From Paraphoma chrysanthemicola (taxonomy: Eukaryota > Ascomycota > Dothideomycetes > Pleosporales > Phaeosphaeriaceae): a stretch of 64,000 nucleotides of DNA. The position numbers and the translations under genes are program-made. This document shows, piece by piece, positions 11,001 to 22,507 of this stretch. How positions within the stretch are numbered: the stretch's first letter is position 1; the number at the start of each line of letters is the position of its first letter. The notes beneath the pieces are model-generated. The model saw nothing but the letters and a program-made list of their open reading frames with translations. It searched no databases and was not told the DNA's origin. Location of the stretch: the NCBI GenBank assembly GCA_020744225.1, contig JAGMWG010000003.1:1612001-1676000 (forward strand), in the 5' to 3' direction.

Positions 11001-13984
11001 TCAAATGCGCGACTCGGGAACAACGCCTTCCACTACCGCCACTGCGCCTACATTACCTGCATCAGCAGACCCATTAAGCAACGAGATGCAGGAGATGACG
11101 TCGGCGGGTTCGACCAGATGCCAACTGGCCAGTGTCTGCTTCGAGCTGGCGCCGACTGTGACCGAGAAAACGTGATCCGAGTTCAGCTTTGCCTGTCGCA
11201 ACGAACGGAACATGTCTGTATGCATTAGATATCGGACAATAAAACAAAGTAGGGACACCTTACCTTCATCAGTGAAGTCGTCGCCCAGACAAAGGACAAA
11301 TTCCGGCGCATCTCCAGGCTGATCGCCATAGGCCAAAACGAGTCTCTTCGCGATCTCGCCCTTGTTCACGAAGCGGGGACGGACTTCAAGATTGGCCTTG
11401 CCAGTCATGACTTCCACATCGTACTTCTTCGCAACAGTCCTCTCGAGATGCTTCTGGCACTCGCGAGCCTGGAATGCACCGTACTCGGGGTCCGCTCTAC
11501 GGTAATGCCATGTGAGGGCGATTTTCTTGCGCTCGATGAAAGATCCTGTCCGGTGTCAGCTTCGGTATAACATTGATTAGTATCATGTAGCTTACCTTGT
11601 GTCTTGTCCGTGTAGTGCTGGAAGACCTCGATGACCTCGCTTTGCCAGCTCATGTCTGTCTTCTCGGTCAAGTTCTCCCAGTCTTCACTTCGAGGGTGTC
11701 GCATGAAGCTGCCGTGCTCGGCACTCAGCCCAAGCTCGGAAATGTGGCCCATCCACTCGTCCAGAAAAGCTTGATCTCTGCCGCTGATGATCCATACTGA
11801 GTTGTTCGGATCCGCGGCCAGTGTTTTCAAGGTGCGAATGACCCGGTCAGATGGTATAGCGGCTTGTGGGTCCTTCACAATGGGAGTCAGAGTGCCATCG
11901 TAGTCGAACATGAAGAGCCGCTTCTTTGCTTGTCGGTACTGGAACAGCAACTTGGCCCGATCTAGTGCAGGAGTCGCGAAAGACTGATCAAATGACGACA
12001 GGTTCGTCATAAGCCTCTTCAGGAAGTTATTGGTCCAGGCCTGCACATTGTTTGATACCACATGGTTGTAGAGCTTCGTGTGCTGCTCCTCGCGGTCCTT
12101 GTCGGAGAGCTTGAGAGCGTCGTTGATTGTGTCAGCCACGCCACCGAGATCCCAAGGGTTGATGTGAAGTGCTCCTGCAAGCGACCCAGCAGTTCCAGAG
12201 AACTCGGAGAGAATGAGGGGACCATGGTTGTCCTTCTGACAAATCACATACTCCATGCTTGTTGTGTTCATGCCGTCACGAACACTGGTGATGAGGCCAA
12301 TGTCGGCGAGTCGGAGCAGTGCAAAGTACTCCTCTCGTGCAAGATACTGCGGAAAGTGTCGTACCGGCGTGAAGTCGAGGGAACCGTAGATACCATTGAT
12401 TTTGGCTGCCAGATCGGAAATGTTGTTAACCATCTTCTCTTGCGCCCCATCGGCCCTGTCCGTGATGACTCCACTCGGGCTAGTGACCTGTATGAGCACC
12501 ACCTTGCCTTGCCATTCGGGATACTTCTCGAGAAACATTTCGAACGCTTGGAGCTTTTGCACGACACCTCTCACAGCATCAAGCCTGTCGCGACCTACAA
12601 TGATCCTCTTGCCCGCATACATCTCGCGGATGCTCTTGATTCTCTCATCGATTTCTGGGTCGCCGAAAGCCTGTCGCTGTGTTGAGGCGGCATTGATCCC
12701 AATCGGGAACACATCGACTGCAACATGCGCGCCGTAAGCGTCGACACCCGCAGACGACGAGTCGAAACCGAGGATACGCGTGCAACACGAGGAGAAGTGT
12801 CGGGAGTAACTGTAGGACTGGAAACCAACCATGTTGGCACCCAGAACGCCCTCCAGGATCTCTTTCCTCCTGCTCAAGCATCTATAGAATTCGCTGCTGG
12901 GGAATGGGATGTGTAGGAAGAAGCCAATGTAGATGTTGGGCAATCGCTGGCGAAGCAAGCTGGGTAGGAGCAGGAGGTAGAAGTCGTGCACCAGTATAAT
13001 ATCTCCGGGCTTGTAAACTTCCAGAATCTTATCTGCGAAAAGCTTGTTCATCCGGTAATAGTCTGCCCATGATTTGCGTGCAGCGCGGCCATCAGCAGGC
13101 TCATTCTGCTTGTAGTGAAACAGCGTGAACAGCTCGTGCTCCGCAAACGTTCGCCATCGATTCTGATCCTTCAGAATATACTCGTCTTTGCCGTCGTCGA
13201 CTTCATCGACAAGCCACACGGGCACGATCTTGCCTCCGTGGTCCCGCTCAAGCTGTTTCTCTAATCGTTCTCGGTCTTCGCGGCCAATGTGTAGACCAAG
13301 CGGCTGCTGCGGCACTGGGATTGGCTTCTTGGGGTCTACTGGGATCGGTGCGGCTGCCTTGTTCACGGGTGGCTGCACTGCTGGTGTCGTTGTTGACTTG
13401 GATGCCGAAATCTCGCCTGTCCAGCCCACAAGAGTATGATTCCAGGGTGACGACGACGAGGCCAAGTACGAGAATGAGTCAAACAGCGCGGAGGTGCCAT
13501 GTCGCGGTTCAAGCTCCCAGTCGTTGCCCTGGGAGTAGCCAAGGCTGTATGGGACCGCAAATGTAGCACTGATGATACGGCCGCTTAGATTGAGTCCTGG
13601 GTGTGCTGCACGTGGATCCACATCTGCCAGATCGTGCTTGGTGGCCGGATCTGGGATAACGCTCAGCTTCTTAAGAAGCTCGTCGCCAGTACGAGCACCC
13701 GCCGCAGCCTCAGTAGGAGAGCCAGCCTGGCCTGAGACCTGCTTATCCGCAAAGTACGAATTGGCGCTCCACGATGGCCCCGGAGTAGCCGTTTCTGGGT
13801 CGAATGGCAGTGCGGATTCGCTCTCGGTGTCGCCGGGCTCGATGTAGGCAGACTTGCCGCCTAGGTGCACGCCTGGCGTGACTGGGACATTGGTGATAGA
13901 AGGGTGGAGCGCAGGATGTTCGCTCTCGCGCGGCTCGAAGTGTTCAGGCGACATTGGGTTTGCCTTTGTTGCTGGTGGTGTCAT
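11001..13984 (-). CDS. TPS2: trehalose-6-phosphate phosphatase (Tps2), 961 aa
   Basis: Exons 11596-13984, 11264-11545 and 11001-11215, with introns of 50 and 48 bases. The enzyme removes phosphate from trehalose-6-phosphate in the cytoplasmic trehalose synthase complex. A GT20 synthase-like half comes first (VVGWTGE, WSADYYR-like region, GRDRLDAVRGVVQKL, SVRDGMNTTSMEY), then a HAD phosphatase half with FDYDGTLTPIVKDP (both catalytic Asp), SGRD, GKANLEVRPRFVNKGEI and LGDDFTDEDMF, the last split by intron 2. The variant GRDRLDAVRG matches yeast Tps2 rather than the catalytic Tps1. The start chosen is MTPPATKANPMSPE; the frame stays open to 14131, but the extra 49 residues are hydrophobic and unlike the family. 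An ATG at 14020 is also possible. Trehalose genes are often stress-induced; one AGGGG element lies at 14595. Confidence 0.93.
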
Positions 13985-14925
13985 GATGCACAGGCAAGGC
14001 GAGTCTGTGCCGTGCTGCATGGGAGCGTTAGAGGATGGCGGGCTGGTAGGACGGAGACATTGATAGGGAAGAGGGAGGTGAATGGCAAGAAGCGCAACAC
14101 CGAACAGGAAATAGTGTGTAAAGGGTATCAATTTGTAGACTCACCTGGTTGCCTAGCGAGAGACAGTTGTCTGTTTGTTATGGAAAGAGCAGCTTGCACT
14201 ACTCTTACTAGCCGATCACGACGCTTCACCGATGCGCGTCCAACAGTTCAAACTAATATGGAGATATTAAATAGAAAGTCGACGGTGAGAGACGACCTAG
14301 CAGCACCACACTGGAGTGTTGGAGTAATTCAAGGCGCGAGGTGCGCAATGGGCGTCGGGCAGGACAAAAGCTCAAGCTTGGTGGGCTGCTCACATCCCAC
14401 CTTGCACTTCTGACGTCGGCAGAGCATGGAACCTGTGCTCGGGCCATGGTCGAATGCAGCAAGGATGCAAAGTAGGAACACACAGGACTCAGGACTCCAC
14501 CCACTGCAACCTCCAGGAACTTCCACGCGCTTCGCCCGGACGGGCCAACGTGCAGCTTGTTGAATTGAATGTCAACATGATGTAATTCGAGCGGAGGGGT
14601 GGGCTCAGTAATCAGGGTACATTGTCGCGAAGGCGACCTTGGTCAAGCTTGGGTGAACGCAGACATGCGGTGCTTGAGATTAGTGCAACGGCGATCTAGC
14701 CTACAGAAACAGAAAGGAGTATCACCGTTGAAGGCAGTTAAGAAGCAATGCAGCGTGCAGAAAGTCCGCGGGAGTGCGCTTGGTTGCCGCAAATCCAACA
14801 GCTCGAACAAGGCTAGCGTCTTGGCAACACCACCGCGTTGCGCAGAACTTCATGTTGCACGCTGGAGTATCAGTCTGCGCTCCTATCCAGGCTGTGATTC
14901 TTGCCGACATCGTCGCGGGCCTCTC
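13985..14925. promoter_or_regulatory. divergent intergenic region, TPS2 / poly(A) polymerase
   Basis: The two genes point away from each other, so this stretch should carry both promoters. On the plus strand an AGGGG stress-response-like element is visible at 14595-14599. It is a short motif and could be chance. The frame of TPS2 remains open into this region as far as 14131. Confidence 0.5.
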
Positions 14926-16934
14926 ATGAAGCCCTCTCCCAACCGACTAATATGTCGCGCCCCTAATCGCTTCACTCCGTCCATCGTCCTCTGGCAACAC
15001 TTCGTCGGCCCCAACCACCACACACTCTACCAGCAACGATTCTCGTCGCATGTTACCGAAGCAGTGCAGAATGCTGCAGGCACTGAGCATGCCGCCGTGT
15101 CGCCTCTGGAAGCGAGCGGTCTGTCGCAATTGAAGGCTGAGAGTGGTCAAGAACCGGGCCCGTTCACAATCAGAAGAACAAGAACGGGCAAGGGAGAATG
15201 GCACAATAGCAAAAGGGATGTGACGATATCGAAAAACATCGCCGACAAAAATGCGACCCAGCACGATCGTCTTTCGGCATCAGAGCAGCTTTTAGCAGTT
15301 GCTAGGGCAGCGTTTGATGCATCTGAGGACTACAAGGGTCTGGTGGTGCAGCCCATGGTACATCCAGCGTCATTCAGGGAATCTAATTTACCGTGGTGTC
15401 TTCCTGCGCATGAAAGGACCATGTCAGGAATCGACAGGTATGTTCAAACGTCTCTGAGCGCTGGTTTCAAGCGCTAAACGCACACATCAGGCTCGCAGTC
15501 GAGATTGACAGATTTTACGCGTACACGAAACCAGACTATTTCGAGGCCCTTGCGCGAAGACATCTTATCGAGCAGGTGCGCAGCCATGTCCGTGACACCC
15601 TTCCCGATCACGTCCTTGAAGTTTTCGGCTCAGAACGAACCGGTCTCGCTATGGCTACATCAGATATCGACTTCCGGTTGTTGGAACTGTCACAGCTTGA
15701 AGCGCAAGGACTGTCAAAGACACCGCCTTCACATACAGACCGTTACGCAGCAATCAAGAGTCTACAAAAATTATACAACAGAAACCTTTCTAGGCACAAT
15801 GCATACCTTCTTGCACAACTTCGCTACGCGCGGTACCCTCTCATCTCGCTACAAGACCAAAAGTCGCGCCTGGATGTTCAGATTGTTCTGTCCAATGACA
15901 CAACCCTATCCAGAGACATGATGAAAGGCTACATGGAGGAGTATCCGTACTTGCGCCAGCTGTTCTTCGTGGTCAAGACCATGTTCGATGTTCGCGGACT
16001 TTCCGACGTATTTCGAGGAGGCTTCGGATCCTACTCACTCTTCATGATGTTAGTGGCGAGTATCAAGCACAATCCACATCCGCGCAAGGATGCTGCTGGC
16101 GCGTTGATCAATTTCCTTAAGTTCTACCGCAATTTCGATACCACAAAGAACGGGATATCGATCGAGCCTCCCATTCTGTTCGACAAAAAGAAGGAGCCTG
16201 TCTTGTCTGATAAGGTCAAAGCGAAGCTCGAGGTATGTTCGGCGTAGCATTTATTCTGGATCGCGCTGACACCGACGCAGGAAGGCGATGTTAAGCCCCT
16301 CCCCGACTACATGCTCTGCCTCCGCGACCCCGCCGACGCGACTAATGACCTTGGCCGCAAAGGCATTGCGATCAAGCATGTTCGAGCCACATTCCGCCAT
16401 CTGTGCTTTGAGCTTGATAGCGAACTGGCCAAGAACACGCGCCACTCACAACTGGGCACTCTCGTCGGCACATCATACATGCTCAACAAGGAGCGAAGGA
16501 CAAACCTTCGGCACTATGGGAATTCACTTGCACGTCAGCTGCAGAGCAGCCTCGCAGAAACGGCCAGGATGGTCAGGGAGCGAGAGCAAGAGGCCGAGAT
16601 TGCAGAGGAAGCGGACAAGGAGAGCGAGGCACACAAGGAGGAAGCCAGGCTGAGAAGAGAAGAGAGAAACGAAGAGTTTCGCCGTCTGGTGGAGGAGAGA
16701 AATGAGGAGCTTCGCGCAGAGGCGGAGCGGACAGCTGTGATGGAGCACGGAGATGCAATGGCCTCAATCCTGGGCATGCCCAGCGTGGAAGGAGATGTCG
16801 ACAAGCAACAGAGCAATGTTGCTGGAGAAACAATTGCAAAAGAAGAAGAGAGGGTTAGCACACGGTTTCCCGACGAAGAGGCCAATTCCGCAGCGGAGAA
16901 GCGATCGATAGACTCCACAGAGAAGAGCGCATAG
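14926..16934 (+). CDS. non-canonical poly(A) polymerase/TUTase, probably mitochondrial, 635 aa
   Basis: Exons 14926-15437, 15491-16232 and 16281-16934. The nucleotidyltransferase core has FGSERTGLAMATSDIDFRL (Gly-Ser plus two metal-binding Asp) and the third Asp in RLDVQIV. It is followed by the PAP-associated helical domain (PYLRQLFFVVKTMFDVRGLS, GGFGSYSLFMM). The N-terminus is basic and rich in Arg, Ser and hydroxylated residues with few acids (MKPSPNRLICRAPNRF), suggesting a mitochondrial presequence. The last 120 residues are a highly charged Glu/Arg coiled-coil. Family members add A or U tails to RNA 3' ends; a role in mitochondrial RNA tailing is inferred. The frame is open further upstream to 14599, but that part looks non-coding. 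Confidence 0.85.
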
Positions 16935-17300
16935 AGGCAATGTTGTTCGTGTATGAATACCATGACGCAGTTCTGATAATTCAGATCAAATCATCAAACA
17001 GCCGTCTAGCCTGTGTCGCCTCATAAACAAAACGCACTCATATGGGTTACGCATTAGGAGACAGAAGCACGTGCATAAGACCAAGTGAAGACATGAAGAC
17101 AAGGCCTGGTCGGCTACAAGTGATATTGCAAGCCCTATGAATGCCCTTCAGCATGCATGCCAGATCGAAAGTGAAAACTCCGTCATTCCATCATGCCATA
17201 AGACGTCTGTTCTTGCTAGTTTACCCCTCGCTCCTTCCAGATATTGATGCAGTCGTGAACCGTAAGAAAACATTCTCCCCACCCTACATCATCATCCTTC
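16935..17300. other. convergent 3' region, poly(A) polymerase / UBC4
   Basis: The 3' ends of two convergent genes. Nothing else seen. Confidence 0.6.
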
Positions 17301-18130
17301 CTAGATGGCGTACTTTCGGGTCCATTCGCGCGCCGTCGATTCGTAGCGAGATCGGTCCGTCTTGTAGACATGTGCAATCTCCGGGACAAGCGGGTCGTCA
17401 GGATTCGGGTCTGTCAGCATAGAGCAAATGCTCAATAGCACTATGTGTTGGTCAGCCACGGTATCCGGCAGCAGATTTTGCGGATCGCGTACCCTTTGAG
17501 ATGGTCAGAGCCGGGCTCCACTGGTCTCGCAGAATGTCCAAGCAGATGCTGCCGTTGGAGTTGATGTTTGGGTGGTAGATGCGGGTGGTGAAGTTGACCT
17601 TCGGTGGCTTGAAGGGGTAGTCGGTGGGAAAGTGGATTGCTAGGAAGAAGACGCCGCCAGAGTATGGTGAGTCGCTCTGCGATGTGTTAGTGCTTGCAAG
17701 TGCCTGGATTTCTCGAGACGTGGTGGGCTCGCTGCGACTGCCGTGTCTGCGGGGTTCGGCGAATACATACAGGGCCCATGATGGTTGCTTGCCAGTGGAA
17801 CTGTTGCTCCGTCAGTTTTGTGTTCTTGCCGTCTCAGCCATCGCGACTGCTTCGGCGGAACCGCCCCAGCCGGGAGTGTTGCAGAAAGAGTGACGTACCA
17901 GGTCATCGCCGATGGGGCCAGCTGAGCAGGAAGAGGGAGGATCACTGTGCATACGAGGTTAGCGAGAGAGTCGTTGTCGTTGTGCTGCAAGGCCTTTTCG
18001 CCATATCCAAGCCTGAGCGCCCCGCAGTCGCAGCCTGTCATGCGAGCAAGCGGGCAAGCCTCGCCGTTGGAGTGAGGACGACGTACCGACCGAGGTCTGT
18101 GAGCTCCTTGTTGATGCGCTTGAGAGCCAT
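17301..18130 (-). CDS. UBC4: ubiquitin-conjugating enzyme E2, Ubc4/5 class, 147 aa
   Basis: Five exons: 18087-18130, 17899-17944, 17771-17800, 17493-17676 and 17301-17440. The exons are so short that no long open frame reveals the gene. The product starts MALKRINKELTDLGRDPPSS and shows the whole UBC fold: FHWQATIMGPSDSPY, FPTDYPFKPPKVNF, the HPN motif (IYHPNINSNG), the catalytic cysteine in GSICLDILRDQWSPAL, and a C-terminus ending REWTRKYAI. The length equals that of yeast Ubc4. The enzyme accepts ubiquitin from E1 and works with RING and HECT ligases on short-lived and damaged proteins. Intron 1 (142 bases) is longer than the others. A CA repeat lies directly before the start codon. Confidence 0.96.
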
Positions 18131-18919
18131 GGCTGTGTGTGTATGTGTTTTGTGTGTGTGTGTGTGGAGTGGCGGCGTAGGCAGTTGTTAGAGAGTGTGT
18201 TCTGGTGCTGGAGAAGAGTTGGTTGGAGGGGACGTCTGTCTGCGAACAGGCCCAGCGTTAGCGTTGGCTCCTAAAGAAAGCAAGTGCGGCGGCGTATCAG
18301 CGGGAGGAAAGTCCGCCACGCCCAACTTACCAGTGACTTCTGCCCGAGGTGAGCGGCGGTTGCAGTTATGAGCAGTGTGGTTGATGGCAAGGAAGAGGGA
18401 GCTGGGGGCTGAGCGGGCTGCAGATTGTATTTATCATGTATCGAAACCGCCGCACACGAGACAAGCCCTGTCAGAGGCCGCAAAATTATTCACCGTTGTT
18501 TCCTTACACTCAGCAGCGCCTACACGGTGGCGACTTGTGGAATCGCGCAGAACGCACATTCGCAGGGCTGACACTTGCACTCTCGTCTGCATCACCAATC
18601 TATTGGTAAGGGCTGCTATGCTCGTGGGCGTTCTTGCCTTCACGGCGAGGCTAAAAGTGGGCCCTGCTTGCACGACGCTTGCAGCAATCACGTTGTGAGC
18701 CTTGGACGTTCATCTGGAGTGTAGCGCGTTTGTACCCGCATCGTCTTCTATATTCATTCACCTGCATGCGCGGCAGGCGCAGGCGCTACGGCTGAGCTGT
18801 CTTGATTGGCTGTCTATCTTCAGCACCGTTTTAGGTCGTACAGCGACAACGCCTGACAGGAGACACCCTTCATCTCCATCACCACACACCGCTCGCTGAC
18901 TGCAGTAAGTCTGCGGCAA
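18131..18919. other. UBC4 upstream region and GCDH 3' flank
   Basis: It contains the promoter and leader of UBC4, including a TG/CA microsatellite, and the 3' untranslated region of the glutaryl-CoA dehydrogenase gene. No gene recognised. Confidence 0.5.
18133..18166 (+). repeat. TG/CA microsatellite next to UBC4 start
   Basis: A run of TG dinucleotides, interrupted by TATG and TTTT, ends two bases from the UBC4 start codon. On the mRNA strand it gives a CA-rich 5' leader. Confidence 0.85.
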
Positions 18920-20339
18920 TCAACAGAAGGCTTGGACACCAGTAATTGCACGACCGAGGATGAGGGCTGAGCTACGTTAGCTGCTATCAAGGTGTCTTGG
19001 AACACAAGACTTGCCGTGAATGTCACTTTGCCCTTCGTAAGTTTGCGTCACAAACAGATTCGCAACGTGTCTGCCAATGCCATACTCATCAGACACAGCG
19101 TTGCCACCAAACACTTCTTGGAGCCTGCAGCATAGTCAGCGACCAGTCCAACCCACAACCGATCTTAGCACTTACGTCCGAGCATTGACCAAAGCCCGAT
19201 CACAGTTCTGTCTCTTGATCATGGAGATCATTTCTGGCGCGGCCTTGCCCTCGTCCTTTAGCCTTCCAACATGGCAGGCTGCAAGAATACCATACGCTGC
19301 ATCAGTCGTGGCATCAGCCAGCTTCTTCTGCACAAGCTGGTACTTGGCAATCGGATTGCCCTTGAATTGCTTCCTGTCAAGTGCGTACTCGCGTGTTCTT
19401 GATATGCAGTCCTCCAGAGCACCCATCGTACCCCATGCAATACCGTAACGTGCAGAGTTCAAGCAGCTGAATGGTCCCCTCAGGCCCACAATATCAGGGA
19501 ACATGTTGGCTTCGGGCACTGGGCAGTTATCAAGCTGAATCATCCCAGTTAGTGACGCCCTAAGACCATTCTTGTTCTTGATAGCCGGTGTCTCGAGCGT
19601 GCCTGGTGGACACTGATCGCGCTCGATGACGAATCCGCGGATCTTGCCGTCCAACTTCGCCCAGACAAGGAGGACATCTGAGATGGGCGAGTTGGTGATC
19701 CACGTCTTTGAGCCTGATAGCGAGTAGTAGCCCTTCTTCGTCGGGTGGGGCTTTGCCGTCGTCTCCATCGAGCCAGGATCGGAGCCGTGGTTTGGCTCCG
19801 TAAGACCAAAGCAGCCTAGAAGTTGGCCTTTCGCCATCTTGGGCAACAAGCGCTCCTTGAGCTCCTCGGTTCCAAATTCTTCGATGCCGCCCATTGCCAA
19901 TGAACTTTGCACCGAGTAGCCGGACCGGTAGCCAGAATCAACTCGTTCGACCGCCCGCGTGATCAAGCCAGCTGCCACGCTGCTGACGCCCGCGCACTCG
20001 TAACCTTGAATAGAGGCACCAAGCAGACCCAGCTCGCCCATCTCTTCAATGATCTTGCGGTCGAAATCTTCATTGCGGTAGGCCTCTACATGCTTGTTAG
20101 AAAATGGTTGCAGCTAGGAATGGCAACTTACCAAGTACTCGTGGGAGCATACGCTCCTGGCAGTATGCCTCTGCTGTTTCTGAAATCGCAGTCTCCTCCT
20201 CAGTGAAGAGGTTCTTTGCGTTCAACGGATCAGTCCAGTCGAAGGACACAGGTGTATGCATGAAGCGCCTTCCGACGACCACGGAACGCGTAGCCGGAGC
20301 CAGCTGCCTCGCAGCAGATCTGCATAGTGGACGAAGCAT
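18920..20339 (-). CDS. GCDH: glutaryl-CoA dehydrogenase, mitochondrial, 424 aa
   Basis: Exons 20132-20339, 19176-20085, 19015-19124 and 18920-18966. This FAD enzyme oxidises and decarboxylates glutaryl-CoA to crotonyl-CoA in lysine and tryptophan breakdown. A presequence (MLRPLCRSAARQLAPATRS) targets it to mitochondria. Family motifs: FDWTDPL, EMGELGLLGASIQGY, ERVDSGYRS, LLGCFGLTEPNHGSDPGSM, SKTWITNSP, RYGIAWG and TYEGQSDIHALILGRAITG. The glutamate in TYEG is the catalytic base. The last intron (18967-19014) has GC instead of GT at its donor; only this splice restores the conserved ALILGR end. It shares a 472-base divergent promoter with FEN1. Confidence 0.93.
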
Positions 20340-20811
20340 TGTGATCTGGTGTGAGCGGATTCTTGGATTCTTCTCTCAGGTCGAACAAAATTGATGTACA
20401 AATACCAGGCGAGGAAATAGTCAAGACTTCCATTGGACATTTGACGGCCTCGGAATGTAACCCCACAAAGTTGCCGCGGTACGGAAAAGCACCGGTGGCA
20501 AGTAGGCATCATCTAACCTCAACGCGGCAATTGACGGGCCCACGTCTTGCGGCTCAAGTGTTTGTCTGTTTTCTTCCCCAATTCTGCCTAGATTTTCGCT
20601 TGCCTTCGTGCGTCACATGCTTAGAGTGCATAAGGTTAATGGTGCCAAGATATACAGACCGTGATCGCGCGAACCCTTTTGACGCGTCGGGACGTGACGT
20701 GAGTGATCGCCGCTTCCGCAGACCAGCCTCCCACCACCACGAGTTGCCCGCAACAGCGACAACGTCGGCTTCTCGCACTTCACAAAACATTGACCACCAC
20801 CAGTCGCCAAG
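20340..20811. promoter_or_regulatory. divergent promoter, GCDH / FEN1
   Basis: It separates two divergent genes. It contains an MluI cell-cycle-box-like ACGCGT, an ACGT-core sequence (GACGTGACGT) just downstream of that, and GCGCGA at about 20667. Confidence 0.6.
20682..20687. promoter_or_regulatory. MCB-like element (ACGCGT) upstream of FEN1
   Basis: ACGCGT is the core of the MluI cell-cycle box bound by the MBF factor in yeasts, where it drives G1/S expression of replication genes. It lies 125 bases before the FEN1 start codon, a sensible position. One six-base match is suggestive only. Confidence 0.45.
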
Positions 20812-22144
20812 ATGGGTATCAAGCACCTGTATCAGCTCATTCAAGAGCATGCGCCAACCTCAATCAAAACTGGCGAAATCAAGAACCAGTTCGGTCGCAA
20901 AGTCGCTATAGTGAGTTGGACTCCACAAGCCATGAGATTGCTCGCTAACATTTGCAGGATGCGTACGTAGCCTCACTGACAGAAGCAGCACCGCAGACCT
21001 AACCATTATTAGGTCTATGAGCATTTATTCCTTCCTCATTGCCGTGCGCTCCGACGGGCAGCAGCTCATGTCCGACACTGGCGAAACCACGTCCCACCTC
21101 ATGGGTCTCTTCTACCGCACACTCCGCATGGTCGACAACGGCATTAAGCCGCTCTACGTTTTCGATGGTGCGCCTCCCAAGCTCAAGTCAGGCGAACTGG
21201 CGAAGCGATTTCAGCGGAAGTCGGAGGCGCAGGCAGGCATGGAAGAAGCAAAGGAAACAGGCACAGCAGAGGATGTGGAGAAGTTCTCAAGACGAACAGT
21301 TAGGGTTACAAGGGAGCATAACGAGGAGTGCCAGCGGCTGTTGAAGTTGATGGGCATTCCATTCATCGTTGCGCCAACAGAAGCAGAAGCGCAGTGTGCG
21401 GTACTGGCGCGGGGAGGGAAGGTGTACGCGGCTGCCAGCGAAGACATGGACACGCTCACCTTCAACACACCCATTCTCCTGAGGCATCTCACATTCAGCG
21501 AGCAGCGGAAAGAGCCCATTGTTGAGATTCATCTGGACAAGGTGCTCGAGGGACTGGGCATGGAGCGAGAGCAGGTAAGCTAATGTGCTGCTGATCGACA
21601 AGCCCAAGCTGACTAGGACCAGTTCATCGACCTCTGTATCCTCCTCGGCTGCGACTACCTTGACCCCATAAAAGGCATCGGTCCCTCCACTGCCCTCAAA
21701 CTTATTCGCGACTACAAGGACCTTGAGGGTGTAGTCGCCCACATCCAATCCAAAGACCAAAAGAAGCTCACCCTTCCCGAAGACTGGCCCTTTGCCGACG
21801 CCCGCCTCCTGTTCCTCGAGCCCGACGTTCGCCCTTCCGATGCCCCAGAATGTGACTTCAAGTGGGAAGCGCCCGACATCGATGGCCTGATCCAGTTCCT
21901 GGTCGAGGAGAAGCATTTCAGCGAAGACAGGGTCCGGAATGGAGCAGCAAAGTTGCAGAAGAACATGAAGTCGGCGCAGCAGAGTCGGCTGGAGGGCTTC
22001 TTCAAGCCGATTGAGAAAACAGCCGAGGAGAAGGCGAGTCTGAAGCGCAAGGCAGACGAGAAGCTGAACGAGAAGAAGAAGAAACAAAAGGAGGACGCGA
22101 AGGCGAAGAAGCAGGCTAAGGCGAAGCCGAGGACGGCTGCTTGA
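20812..22144 (+). CDS. FEN1: flap endonuclease 1 (Rad27 family), 397 aa
   Basis: Exons 20812-20910, 20958-20962 (five bases), 21013-21574 and 21617-22144. The nuclease cuts 5' flaps during Okazaki-fragment maturation and long-patch base-excision repair. All metal-binding acids are present: Asp34 (in the microexon), Asp86 (VFDGAPP), Glu158 and Glu160 (TEAEAQC), Asp179 and Asp181 (SEDMDTL) and Asp233 (GCDYLDP). The helix-hairpin-helix follows (IKGIGPSTALKLI). A PCNA-binding box QSRLEGFF and a Lys-rich C-terminus, probably for nuclear import and DNA contact, end the protein. The length matches the family. Without the microexon the reading frame and the first catalytic Asp are lost. Confidence 0.95.
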
Positions 22145-22507
22145 AGTCTACGTGGACAGGGTCTCAAATTGATTAGTGTATGATGGCGCTCATGGAGGAC
22201 TAAGGGGCTTCTCAAGGCGTTAGAAAGATATCCACGGCGTGCATCTATTGGATTTGAGCGGGTGGAGTGAGCTCCGTCGCGTTCTCGAGGAGTACATGAA
22301 TACAAAGCAGTGCAATGATTCACAAAGTAGTCCAGTATAGTGAAGCTGCGACAATGCGGCAATCCAGCAGGAACATCCTCGGATTGATTGGTTGATTCGA
22401 CTTCGTCTATACATTTCAAGCATACATGTTCCAGCTCCGAGTATGCGCCGCCGGATGCTTGCCCATCGCAGTACTTTTCGCTAATTCAAAGTCCGACCTC
22501 CTTTCCT
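22145..22507. other. convergent 3' region, FEN1 / APL2
   Basis: The 3' flanks of two convergent genes. No other feature seen. Confidence 0.6.

Noticed and set aside
13985..14131. 49-residue N-terminal extension of TPS2
   Set aside because: The frame is open, but the extension starts with a hydrophobic segment not expected in a cytoplasmic Tps2. The start at 13984 is preferred.
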